From JABISG01 sp963581435 (lineage in GTDB: Bacteria; Planctomycetota; Planctomycetia; Planctomycetales; Planctomycetaceae): DNA of 5,588 nt. The notes beneath the pieces are model-generated. The model ran no database searches and was not told the DNA's origin. It was given only the letters and a program-made list of their open reading frames with translations. Each line of letters starts with the position of its first letter. Position 1 is the stretch's first letter. The DNA lies in assembly GCA_963581435.1 (NCBI GenBank), contig CAUZOL010000410.1, positions 1 through 5,588 of the forward strand, in the 5' to 3' direction. The position numbers were made by a program, and so were the translations under genes. Of the stretch, positions 1-5,581 are shown one piece after another.

Positions 1-2
1 AA

Positions 3-68
3 AAGATGACGCTCGTCGTCGAAGGACGTTCCTTCCAAGACGGAATTCTGCAGGAATTCGCCGCTTAG
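3..68 (+). CDS. Partial 3' end of an unidentified protein gene
   Basis: An open frame enters from the left edge and stops at TAG (66-68). The last 21 residues read KMTLVVEGRSFQDGILQEFAA, shown here as one short tail: a beta-like segment (TLVVEG) followed by a helix-like segment, composed like a normal protein C-terminus and rich in GC-ending codons. I do not recognise the family. If real, the gene converges on the leftward NuoH-like gene with a gap of about 41 bp, which is AT-rich. The opposite strand is also open here, from an ATG near position 79 leftward (MKMFLSGEFLQ...), but that ATG has no ribosome-binding motif, so I prefer the + strand reading. Confidence is modest because so little is visible. 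Confidence 0.4.
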   Translation, partial: KMTLVVEGRSFQDGILQEFAA

Positions 69-109
69 AAACATTTTCATAACACAACAATTGACAATAG
101 CTCTGCGAC

Positions 110-1213
110 TCATTCAGGCATCAGTTGCTTGGTGAATGTGGCGAGAATTGCCAAGCCGATCGTGAGCACAAGCCAACCAACTGCCGCTTTCCAGACCAAA
201 GGCTGTGAAGCAAGATACTGTTCTGCGCACTCTGTCACAATGAAGTTGAGCGCCGCGGCAACCAGCGCCGCCACGGCGAGGCGAATTCGCCAGACATCAG
301 TCTGCGCCGCCGGCAGGCGAACAAATCGCAACCAGACAAGCCACAGCAACAGCGCAAGCACTTTCAAATGCAGCGCAAGAAATCGGACGGTCCACCGCAG
401 GGTATGCCATCCGTTGCTGCTCGGCGCGGCGTCGATTCCCCAAACGTGCCATCCACCAAAAAACAACTCGACGAACAGGTAACTGGCTGCAATCAATTGC
501 AGATGGTCCGCAATTTGAAATGGCCCACAACCGGGCCGCCGATCACCCTCAGGTCCGACGACCTCGGCACTCGGGATTCCGAGTTGCGGCGCTGTGATTC
601 CGCAGATCATCCAGACGAGACACAACAACATTGCAGCAAAACCCAACGGCTGCTGCGCAAGCCACCAGACACCCGTTTGCTCCTGTTCATTGACGATAAC
701 GTCTAGTCGCCACGTGCCACTCGACCGGGCGATGCCCAGCACTGCGAGGCCGCACGCTGCAAGAACGATCCATCGGCCAACAGCCAAGTCACGCGACCGC
801 GATCCACAAGAGGCAAGGACCTTTCCAACAACCGACAGGCCAAACATGGCCAGGACGAACAACACCCCGACATCGACCGCCGGAGCAATCATCGTCGCGT
901 CGGATGCAACATCAAACGGGGGAGCCACCGGCATGACCGCAAAGCCGAGAATGGCGGTCAGACAGCAGATCACATATCCCAGAGCCTTTGGAATGTCACG
1001 ATTCTCACCGAGGCGTGACAGATCGTCGAAATGCCGCCACAACTCGCGAGTCCATCGACGAACGGGGTTCTGTTGTGTCGATAACTTCGGCATCCGGCCG
1101 TTCTGCATAAACTCTGTTGCCGCCCGTTCCGCAGCGGACACCACGCTCACCAGCGCAGCCAACGTGGGAATCAGCAACAACGAAAACAGCACAGGTTCCA
1201 TCCCGTTCCTCAT
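110..1213 (-). CDS. Divergent NuoH-like (complex I subunit 1-like) integral membrane protein
   Basis: A 367-residue polytopic protein with about nine hydrophobic segments, near residues 5-28, 78-98, 112-135, 146-165, 187-206, 235-256, 275-300, 308-328 and 340-360. Several stretches line up in order with NuoH, the subunit that forms much of the quinone cavity of NADH:quinone oxidoreductase: an early ER (29-30), GFAVMPVAP (90-98), VDVGVLFVLAMFGLSVVGKVLA (113-134, given here only as a landmark), QQPLGF (187-192), FFGGW (251-255) and LKVLALLLWLVWLRFV (283-298). Length is slightly above the usual 320-350 residues. The conserved NuoH hallmarks are eroded: the GRMQ-R-GPNR segment after the first helix is not kept, and the acidic AExNRAPFDLPExE loop reads CGITAPQLGIPSAE (204-217). 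Quinone reduction or proton coupling therefore cannot be assumed. ATG at 1213 follows AGGAAGGG closely; ATG at 1201 is a second possible start. The gene follows the NuoA-like gene by 45 bp on the same strand, suggesting an operon. Confidence 0.72.
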   Translation of the reverse strand: MRNGMEPVLFSLLLIPTLAALVSVVSAAERAATEFMQNGRMPKLSTQQNPVRRWTRELWRHFDDLSRLGENRDIPKALGYVICCLTAILGFAVMPVAPPFDVASDATMIAPAVDVGVLFVLAMFGLSVVGKVLASCGSRSRDLAVGRWIVLAACGLAVLGIARSSGTWRLDVIVNEQEQTGVWWLAQQPLGFAAMLLCLVWMICGITAPQLGIPSAEVVGPEGDRRPGCGPFQIADHLQLIAASYLFVELFFGGWHVWGIDAAPSSNGWHTLRWTVRFLALHLKVLALLLWLVWLRFVRLPAAQTDVWRIRLAVAALVAAALNFIVTECAEQYLASQPLVWKAAVGWLVLTIGLAILATFTKQLMPE

Positions 1214-1258
1214 TCCCTTCCTATCAGGGCAATCGGTCTGCGGATTTCAGTTCTGCAT

Positions 1259-1603
1259 TCATTCGCAGTCTCCCGCATTACCATCGTGATGCAGTTTCCG
1301 TCGCGCATATAACGCTCCCACGGCAACCGGCAGAATGATGACCGGCAAGAACCACAGACTGGGCGGGTCTGGCTGCTGCGCTGTTGCTGCGTAAAGAAAC
1401 AACAACATCAGCGCCGGTGGCGTTGTGGTCACCACAAACACCGCAGGCCAACGCATTGCATTGTCAGTCAGCGTGACAACTGCGGGCGAAGCGGTTGCTG
1501 CTGATCCACCCCGCAGTCGCTTAAAACGATTCACTGCAGCGGGCAACAGCAGCGAGATCGCCGCAACCATTCCGAGGGCAACAATTGGCCATACCGTTGT
1601 CAT
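1259..1603 (-). CDS. Small three-helix membrane protein, possibly NuoA-like
   Basis: A 114-residue protein with three predicted membrane helices, near residues 5-25, 52-73 and 82-100, ending in a positively charged tail. Helix count, spacing, the long loop between helices one and two, the RWPAVFVV stretch before helix two and the VGALYARRKL end all resemble NuoA (complex I subunit 3), where the third helix typically ends like VGLLYEWRKG. The key NuoA residues are absent: no PYECG in the loop and no FDVE acidic cluster in helix two. The identification is therefore structural analogy strengthened by the adjacent NuoH-like gene 45 bp downstream. I chose ATG 1603 because it places helix one at the N-terminus as in NuoA; no clear ribosome-binding site precedes it. 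A TTG at 1648 would add 15 residues. It could also be an unrelated small membrane protein. Confidence 0.6.
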   Translation of the reverse strand: MTTVWPIVALGMVAAISLLLPAAVNRFKRLRGGSAATASPAVVTLTDNAMRWPAVFVVTTTPPALMLLFLYAATAQQPDPPSLWFLPVIILPVAVGALYARRKLHHDGNAGDCE

Positions 1604-1703
1604 GATGCTGGAATGTTGGCAGACTGGCGACGCATCGTCAATAACCAAGCCGCACCACTTTCACGGTTTGTTCCGACGCGATATCAATAAGGATTTGCGA
1701 GAT
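1604..1703. other. Divergent intergenic region between Nuo-like pair and M20 gene
   Basis: About 100 bp separate the two divergent start codons, so both promoters should lie here. I see no convincing -35/-10 pair in either direction and no clear operator. An AAGGA motif (1689-1693) ends 10 nt before the M20 ATG and is the only recognisable signal. If the NuoA-like gene actually starts at TTG 1648 the region shrinks to 55 bp. Confidence 0.5.
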
Positions 1704-2885
1704 ATGAGCAAGGACGCCCTGGCGATCTTGAAAGAGCTAGTCGCTATTCCCAGTGTGAACCCAATGGGTCGCGACGTCTCCGGGCCGGAGTTTTACGAAG
1801 GCCGATTGAGCGATTATCTCGTTCAGTTCTTTGATGAACTCGGCGTCGAATGCCAACGAATCGACGTTGCGCCGGGGCGGTCGAACGTCATTGCGCGTGT
1901 GGCTGGTGCGGCCGGTGCGGCAAACGTGTTGCTCGACGCGCATCAGGACACCGTGCCAATCGATGGCATGACGATCGACCCGTTTGCGGCGACAGTGACA
2001 GACGGCCGGTTGTACGGCCGCGGCGCGTGCGACGTCAAAGGGGGAATGGCAGCGATGTTGGCCGCCTTTGCACGACTGGTTCGCGAGAAGCCGGCGGGGG
2101 CGGCGAACGTTGTCATGTCGTGCACCTGCGACGAGGAAGCAACGTCGTTGGGCATTAACGATCTGCCGCGGCTGTGGAACGATCCGAGTCGGGCGGGAAC
2201 ATTATTGGAAACCCGGCCCGACATCGCCGTCGTCGCCGAGCCGACCGATCTCGACATCGTTGTGGCGCATCGCGGGGCGACGCGATGGAAAATCCGCACC
2301 ACGGGGCGTGCCTGTCACAGTTCCGTTCCGTCCAATGGAGTCAACGCCATCTATCGCATGGCACAGGTTTTGGCTTGCCTGGAGGAATTTGCCGATACGT
2401 TAGACGATCTGGTGCCGCCGCATCGGCTTTGTGGCGGGGCGACATTGAGCGTCGGGCGAATCGAAGGCGGCATCAGCGTCAACACGGTTCCCGATGAATG
2501 CACGATCGAGATCGACCGCCGCGTCGTTCCCGGCGAAGAGGGCATGGCGGCGTTCGAGCAGGTCGATGCGTTTTTGCGCGAGCGGCTCGATTTCGAGTAT
2601 GAAATGCTCCCGCCCTGGCTGGTGGCGGCCACCCTGAACGACGACCGCAATGGAGAGTGGGCCGACCGGCTGATGACCCACATCACACCGGTGGCCGGTC
2701 CGCACCAAAAGGTTGGCGTCGCCTACGGAACGCACGCCTCGCGAATCGACGACGGCGGAGTTCCCTCCGTCGTCTTCGGTCCCGGCTCAATCGAACAGGC
2801 CCACACGAAAGACGAGTGGATCTCGGTCGATGAACTCCAGCAAGCCGCCGAGATTTTCTTTCAATTCTGCGCAAACGCCGGTTAA
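1704..2885 (+). CDS. M20-family metallohydrolase (ArgE/DapE-type deacylase or peptidase)
   Basis: A 393-residue cytosolic enzyme of the ArgE/DapE/carboxypeptidase G2 family, which uses two zinc ions to hydrolyse an amide bond, typically releasing an acyl group from an amino acid or cleaving a small peptide. The expected residues are present in order: LDAHQDTVP with metal ligand H80 and D82; GRGACDVKGGMAA with bridging D110; CDEEATSLG with the catalytic and metal Glu pair E144-E145; VAEPTDL with E179; the dimerisation-domain histidine in CHSSVP (H205); YGTHASR (H344); and QAHTKDEWI with metal ligand H367. Length matches the family. The open frame extends upstream of 1704, but that part overlaps the divergent gene and does not look like M20; ATG 1704 begins a typical SKDALAILKELVAIPSVNP start and has AAGGA 10 nt upstream. 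The residues cannot distinguish acetylornithine deacetylase, succinyl-diaminopimelate desuccinylase or a peptidase, and no arginine or lysine pathway gene is adjacent. It appears to be transcribed alone. Confidence 0.93.
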   Translation: MSKDALAILKELVAIPSVNPMGRDVSGPEFYEGRLSDYLVQFFDELGVECQRIDVAPGRSNVIARVAGAAGAANVLLDAHQDTVPIDGMTIDPFAATVTDGRLYGRGACDVKGGMAAMLAAFARLVREKPAGAANVVMSCTCDEEATSLGINDLPRLWNDPSRAGTLLETRPDIAVVAEPTDLDIVVAHRGATRWKIRTTGRACHSSVPSNGVNAIYRMAQVLACLEEFADTLDDLVPPHRLCGGATLSVGRIEGGISVNTVPDECTIEIDRRVVPGEEGMAAFEQVDAFLRERLDFEYEMLPPWLVAATLNDDRNGEWADRLMTHITPVAGPHQKVGVAYGTHASRIDDGGVPSVVFGPGSIEQAHTKDEWISVDELQQAAEIFFQFCANAG

Positions 2886-2900
2886 CGCTTGCGGTTTCGC
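2886..2900 (+). repeat. Copy 1 of intergenic motif CGCTTGCGGTTTCGC, with small hairpin
   Basis: This 15-base motif starts directly after the TAA of the M20 gene and fills most of the 21-bp gap to the convergent thioredoxin-like gene. An exact copy occurs in reverse orientation at 4867-4881 and a near-copy at 4821-4836. Here the sequence 2889-2902 can fold as TTGCG, loop GTTT, CGCAA, a perfect 5-bp stem. Lying between two converging stop codons it might help end transcription in both directions, but there is no T-run, so that role is speculative. Confidence 0.6.
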
Positions 2901-2906
2901 AACCCC

Positions 2907-3467
2907 TCAGTCTCTATGAATCTCCCGTAAACGGCCCGATGTGCGCAGCATCAATTGGATTCGTTCAAACTCGTTGAGCCAGTCCTGCACCACCTGCTGA
3001 GTGAGCGATTGATCGGGCTGCACGATGCCGGTCGGACAGGCCGCCCCGAGTTGCGTCGCTGCCATGTCGCGGTATTTCGACAATGTTCGGTCGCCGTAAC
3101 GTCCGCACGGTTTTCCATCTTCACTCAGAAACAGCAATGAGGGTACGCGTCGCCCGCCACACATCGAAAGTTCATCGGCTAAGTCGGTGTTGTCGTCACG
3201 GTCGAAATAGCGGATGTGAACCCGCGAGCTGGCTGCCGCAAAGTGATCCCAGATGGGACACTGATTGACGCAATCGCCGCACCATGCCCCGGCGACCACC
3301 ATCACCTTCATGTCGCGTTTGAAACCGCTCAGCAATTCGTTCTGTGCGTCGGTGAGGCTCACCGATGCGTGAAACGTATCCCAGCGTTTCCGCTGCTCAT
3401 CGTCGGCGTACTTGCCAAGAAACACTTCGTATGCCAATCCTTCGTCAAATTTCGCTGCATAATCCAT
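2907..3467 (-). CDS. Thioredoxin-fold protein with WCGDC motif
   Basis: A 186-residue soluble protein with no signal peptide or membrane helix, so presumably cytosolic. The centre is a thioredoxin fold: strand KVMVVAGAW (54-62), the redox motif WCGDC (C63 and C66), strand VHIRYFDRDD (83-92), then GGRRVPSLLFLSEDG (104-118) with the likely cis-proline P109 opposite the active site. The CGDC motif and the DRDDNTDL...GGRRVPS pattern resemble the Thioredoxin_9-type family (PF14595) more than classical WCGPC thioredoxin. Residues 1-50 form a helical N-terminal extension and 125-186 a C-terminal helical part. Extra cysteines sit at C70, C103 and C121. It probably acts as a thiol-disulphide reductase, partner unknown. 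ATG 3467 is well supported by AGGGGG 8 nt upstream. The gene ends 21 bp from the convergent M20 gene. Its upstream region holds the phased 10-bp repeat array. Confidence 0.88.
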   Translation of the reverse strand: MDYAAKFDEGLAYEVFLGKYADDEQRKRWDTFHASVSLTDAQNELLSGFKRDMKVMVVAGAWCGDCVNQCPIWDHFAAASSRVHIRYFDRDDNTDLADELSMCGGRRVPSLLFLSEDGKPCGRYGDRTLSKYRDMAATQLGAACPTGIVQPDQSLTQQVVQDWLNEFERIQLMLRTSGRLREIHRD

Positions 3468-3475
3468 GTCTGTTT

Positions 3476-3481
3476 CCCCCT
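3476..3481 (-). promoter_or_regulatory. Ribosome-binding site of the thioredoxin-like gene
   Basis: On the minus strand AGGGGG lies 8 nt before ATG 3467. It is one of the clearest Shine-Dalgarno motifs in the window and fixes the start of this gene. It sits only about 10 bp from the edge of the tandem repeat. Confidence 0.6.
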
Positions 3482-3490
3482 ATTGATTTG

Positions 3491-3570
3491 GTTTGTTTTC
3501 GTGTGTTTTCGTGTGTTTTCGTGTGTTTTCGTGTGTTTTCGTGTGTTTTCGTTTGTTTTCGTGTGTTTCG
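3491..3570. repeat. Tandem array of eight 10-bp units, consensus GTGTGTTTTC
   Basis: Eight consecutive 10-mers: units 2-6 (3501-3550) are identical GTGTGTTTTC, units 1 and 7 (3491-3500 and 3551-3560) are GTTTGTTTTC, and unit 8 (3561-3570) is the degenerate GTGTGTTTCG. On the minus strand the unit reads GAAAACACAC. The period equals about one DNA helical turn, so the A4 tracts fall on the same face of the helix. The array lies in the 144-bp gap between the aminotransferase stop and the thioredoxin-like start, where the promoter of the latter would be expected. Open frames through it are artefacts of the repeat. Confidence 0.95.
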
Positions 3571-3575
3571 TGGTG

Positions 3576-3592
3576 GCGCTTTTGAAAAGTGC
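3576..3592. terminator. Possible weak hairpin downstream of the aminotransferase
   Basis: The inverted repeat GCGCTTT, loop TGA, then AAAGTGC lies 20 bp beyond the aminotransferase stop codon. On the minus-strand transcript one position becomes an A-C mismatch, and no U-run follows, so it is at best a weak or factor-assisted terminator. It might equally belong to the edge of the repeat array. Confidence 0.25.
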
Positions 3593-3611
3593 GGGCTGCT
3601 CCCGTCAACTC

Positions 3612-4784
3612 TCAATCATGCTGCTGAATCATCGTCGCATGTCGGCGAATCTTCTCAATGGCGGTCCCGATTTGATCGATGTCTTCGTCGCTACCGAGCA
3701 GGACGGGATGATGCAGCGTCAGTACGCATTCATCCGCCCGATCGGCGTTTAACAGATCGCCCACGGCACGAAATCGACGGCGGCTGTGAATTCGGTGCAG
3801 CGCACGGAATCCCGGATCGACCGCAATTCCTTCAGCCCGCATCGCGGCGGCGAACGATTCACGCGACAAACCCGCAAACGCATCGGCGTCGTACGTGAAA
3901 CCGAATTTGTAATAGCCGGGCAGGGCGTTGATTGCCGAGTTGTCGAACGCCGTCAGCCCAGTCTGATCGACCAGCAGCTGTCGCAAGCGATCGGCGTTCT
4001 CTTGTCGCAACGCGTTCCGGGCATCCAGTTGATTCAACTGCGGCAATAATGCGACGGCCTGCAGTTCCGACAGCGGGTAGGCTTCGTTGCCTCGGTGTGA
4101 GTAGAGCCTGACCCGCTGCACGAGTTCTGCGTCATTGGTCACCAACGCGCCGCCGCGGCCGGCACTCAACAGTTTGCTGCCACCGAAACTGTGAATTCCA
4201 ACATCGCCGGCCGTACCGGCTATTCTTCCTTCGATGACGGCACCCGGCATCTGGCAGGCATCTTCGATCACCGGCACGCCGTGTCGTCCGGCGATCGCCA
4301 TCACGGCCGACATCGGCACAACGCCGCTATGCAAGTGAGAAGCAATAATCGCCCGTGTCTTCGGGCCAATGGCCTCTTCCAGACCATCCGGATCGAGGTT
4401 GGAATTGCCGGCGGCAACATCAACAAGAACCGGCGTTGCGCCAACGGTGAGAACGTCCTGAAAGTTTCCTTTGAAATCGTACGCGGCCAGAATCACTTCG
4501 TCACCGCCGCCAACTTTCAAACCGCGCAATGCCAGTTCGATGGCTACCGTCCCACTGGAACAAAGAATGGCATGCTCGCATTGGTGGTATTCCGCCAACC
4601 GCTCGGCCAGTTGACTGCAATGCGGCCCGTGATACTTGCCCCACGTTCCGTCGGCCAGCGCGCGCTCGACGGCAGCCGAGACGGCCGGATCGGTTCCCGG
4701 CCAATCCGGTGGCCCCTGCGGACGCACCGCCGCGCCGCCAAGAAGCGCCGGCAAATCGCCGTTGGAATCACTCGCAGATGTCAT
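3612..4784 (-). CDS. DegT/DnrJ/EryC1/StrS-family PLP-dependent aminotransferase
   Basis: A 390-residue fold-type I PLP enzyme of the family that transaminates nucleotide-linked keto-sugars, cyclitols or AHBA precursors, usually with glutamate or glutamine as amino donor. Landmarks: LLGGAAVRPQGPPDWPG (14-30), the usual N-terminal signature; CSSGTVAIELAL (75-86), the cofactor phosphate-binding turn; VIEDACQ with D175, expected to contact the PLP ring nitrogen; and HSFGGSKLLSAGRGGALVTND (198-218; cited only as a landmark) with K204 the probable Schiff-base lysine. Length fits the family. The frame continues upstream to a TTG at 4853, but ATG 4784 puts the conserved start near residue 14 and the extra 23 residues resemble nothing, so I chose ATG 4784 despite a weak ribosome-binding site. 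No nucleotide-sugar, glycosyltransferase or antibiotic gene is adjacent, so the substrate is unknown. The thioredoxin-like gene follows in the same direction after 144 bp; co-transcription is uncertain. Confidence 0.93.
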   Translation of the reverse strand: MTSASDSNGDLPALLGGAAVRPQGPPDWPGTDPAVSAAVERALADGTWGKYHGPHCSQLAERLAEYHQCEHAILCSSGTVAIELALRGLKVGGGDEVILAAYDFKGNFQDVLTVGATPVLVDVAAGNSNLDPDGLEEAIGPKTRAIIASHLHSGVVPMSAVMAIAGRHGVPVIEDACQMPGAVIEGRIAGTAGDVGIHSFGGSKLLSAGRGGALVTNDAELVQRVRLYSHRGNEAYPLSELQAVALLPQLNQLDARNALRQENADRLRQLLVDQTGLTAFDNSAINALPGYYKFGFTYDADAFAGLSRESFAAAMRAEGIAVDPGFRALHRIHSRRRFRAVGDLLNADRADECVLTLHHPVLLGSDEDIDQIGTAIEKIRRHATMIQQHD

Positions 4785-4820
4785 ACACGCGGTCTTCGAA
4801 AACGATGAAGTAGCGAACAA

Positions 4821-4881
4821 CGTTTGCGGTTTAGCGTACCATCGGAGTTCCAACTGTCTTCGATCCGCGAAACCGCAAGCG
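4821..4881. repeat. Imperfect inverted repeat containing copies 2 and 3 of the CGCTTGCGGTTTCGC motif
   Basis: The left arm CGTTTGCGGTTTAGCG (4821-4836) and right arm CGCGAAACCGCAAGCG (4866-4881) are complementary at 14 of 16 positions, with 29 bp between. The right arm contains the exact reverse complement of the motif at 2886-2900. It lies in the leader or upstream region of the aminotransferase gene. It could be a dispersed REP-like element, a stem-loop in the leader, or a paired operator. Confidence 0.65.
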
Positions 4882-4981
4882 ACACTGTTTCTTTTCTCAG
4901 TTTCATCGGCGATTCACAAGGCGCACGATGGCGGATCGCATTCGTGACACATCAGCGACCGACTGCTTTGCTGAAAGGAGA

Positions 4982-5009
4982 TTGACAACCGCGAACGGGC
5001 GGGTACGCT
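4982..5009 (+). promoter_or_regulatory. Weak sigma70-like promoter candidate for the DUF4062 gene
   Basis: A perfect TTGACA (4982-4987) is followed after 16 bp by TACGCT (5004-5009), which matches TATAAT at only three positions. It would give a leader of roughly 75 nt. The -35 match is the only strong part. Confidence 0.2.
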
Positions 5010-5090
5010 GGAAGGATTTGAGTGTCTGAACATAAGGCTCCTGCGGCTTTCTTCTCATCCTGATCGACTCGCCAGACTTGGAAACAGATC

Positions 5091-5546
5091 ATGGCAACAG
5101 CACCCAATCCCGCCCCGACCAACTTCAAGGGGGTCATGGTCTCCAGCACCTTCGCGGATTTGGAGCAGCTCCGTGCCGAGTTGATGAAGGCGCTCCGAAG
5201 AGAAAAACTCTTCGCCATCGGGATGGAAGATTATGTCGTCAATCCAGACGACGATGTCATCTCATCCTCCCTCAACATGGTTCGTGAAGGCAGCGCCTAT
5301 GTCGGACTCATTAGCCACCGCTGTGGGCAAGTTCCTGAATGCACCGAACGCAATTCTGACGCCTACTCGATAACGCGCCTCGAGTTCGAGGAAGCTCAAA
5401 AACTCGACAGACCCACTCTTGTTTTTATCATGGGAGCTGACTACCCCGTGAAAGCGGGAGATGTCGAAATTGACCTTGAAAAACGTAAAAAACTGGATGC
5501 CTATCGACAGCAGGGCGATTGCGCCACACTGGGTAACTTGGCATAA
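5091..5546 (+). CDS. Short DUF4062-domain protein
   Basis: A 151-residue soluble protein made almost entirely of a DUF4062 domain. Recognisable parts: VMVSSTFADLEQLRAELMKAL, in the usual opening position (15-35 region); GMEDY (44-48); YVGLISHRCG (70-79), where the family often has a YVGLIGxRYG-like motif; and SITRLEFEEAQKL then RPTLVFIMG (93-115). In known proteins this domain commonly sits at the N-terminus of larger proteins, often with STAND or NACHT-type ATPases linked to signalling or defence; its biochemical role is not settled. Here the expected tail after KKLDAYRQQ (133-141), usually another 30-40 residues, is replaced by GDCATLGNLA and a TAA, so the protein is a naturally short form or truncated. 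The ATG has only a weak GGA 8 nt upstream. GC content appears lower than in the M20 gene. It is divergent from the aminotransferase; a downstream gene probably follows beyond the window. Confidence 0.82.
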   Translation: MATAPNPAPTNFKGVMVSSTFADLEQLRAELMKALRREKLFAIGMEDYVVNPDDDVISSSLNMVREGSAYVGLISHRCGQVPECTERNSDAYSITRLEFEEAQKLDRPTLVFIMGADYPVKAGDVEIDLEKRKKLDAYRQQGDCATLGNLA

Positions 5547-5576
5547 TTGGAGCATTGGTGTTTTCACCGCTTGCTG

Positions 5577-5581
5577 AGGAG
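5577..5581 (+). promoter_or_regulatory. AGGAG ribosome-binding motif for a gene starting beyond the window
   Basis: A perfect AGGAG ends 7 nt before the window edge, which is the ideal spacing for a start codon at about 5589. It lies 30 bp after the DUF4062 stop codon, so the next gene would probably be in the same operon. Confidence 0.45.

Larger units (their letters stand above)
4785..5090. other. 306-bp divergent intergenic region
   Basis: This gap separates the leftward aminotransferase from the rightward DUF4062 gene. It contains an imperfect inverted repeat (4821-4836 and 4866-4881) and a weak promoter-like element (4982-5009). A 33-codon open frame with ATG runs 4928-5029 on the + strand; it is arginine-rich, its ribosome-binding site is weak and it resembles no known peptide, so I do not call it a gene. 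No RNA gene, riboswitch or mobile-element end was recognised. Confidence 0.6.

Noticed and set aside
43..59. Two GAATTC sites flanking CTGCAG, resembling a cloning linker at the left edge.
   Set aside because: The sequence lies within an uninterrupted reading frame and no further vector sequence follows, so chance is the simpler explanation; it would be worth noting only if the contig ended here.
91..96. TTGACA in the AT-rich gap between the left partial gene and the NuoH-like gene.
   Set aside because: No matching -10 element lies downstream and both neighbouring genes point toward this gap, so no promoter is expected.
594..1289. A 231-codon + strand open frame opposite the NuoH-like gene.
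   Set aside because: Its composition is rich in Thr, Arg and Ser with no recognisable domain, typical of the antisense of a GC-rich membrane protein gene; the minus strand shows clear family motifs.
1425..1703. In-frame upstream extension of the M20 protein by 93 residues.
   Set aside because: The extension overlaps the divergent NuoA-like gene, resembles no M20 N-terminus, and the internal ATG at 1704 begins a standard family start with a Shine-Dalgarno-like AAGGA.
3491..3570. The tandem array as a CRISPR.
   Set aside because: The 10-bp units are directly abutting with no spacers and there are no cas genes.
3216..3898. Long + strand open frames encoding a Cys/Phe/Val-rich repetitive peptide.
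   Set aside because: They arise from reading through the 10-bp array, which repeats every 30 bp in all frames, and otherwise run antisense to two well-supported genes.
4928..5029. A 33-codon + strand open frame upstream of the DUF4062 gene.
   Set aside because: It has a weak ribosome-binding site, an arginine-rich random-looking composition and no family resemblance; not enough to call a gene or leader peptide.
4952..5218. An 88-codon minus strand frame reaching into the DUF4062 gene.
   Set aside because: It is mostly antisense to the conserved DUF4062 motifs and shows no domain of its own.
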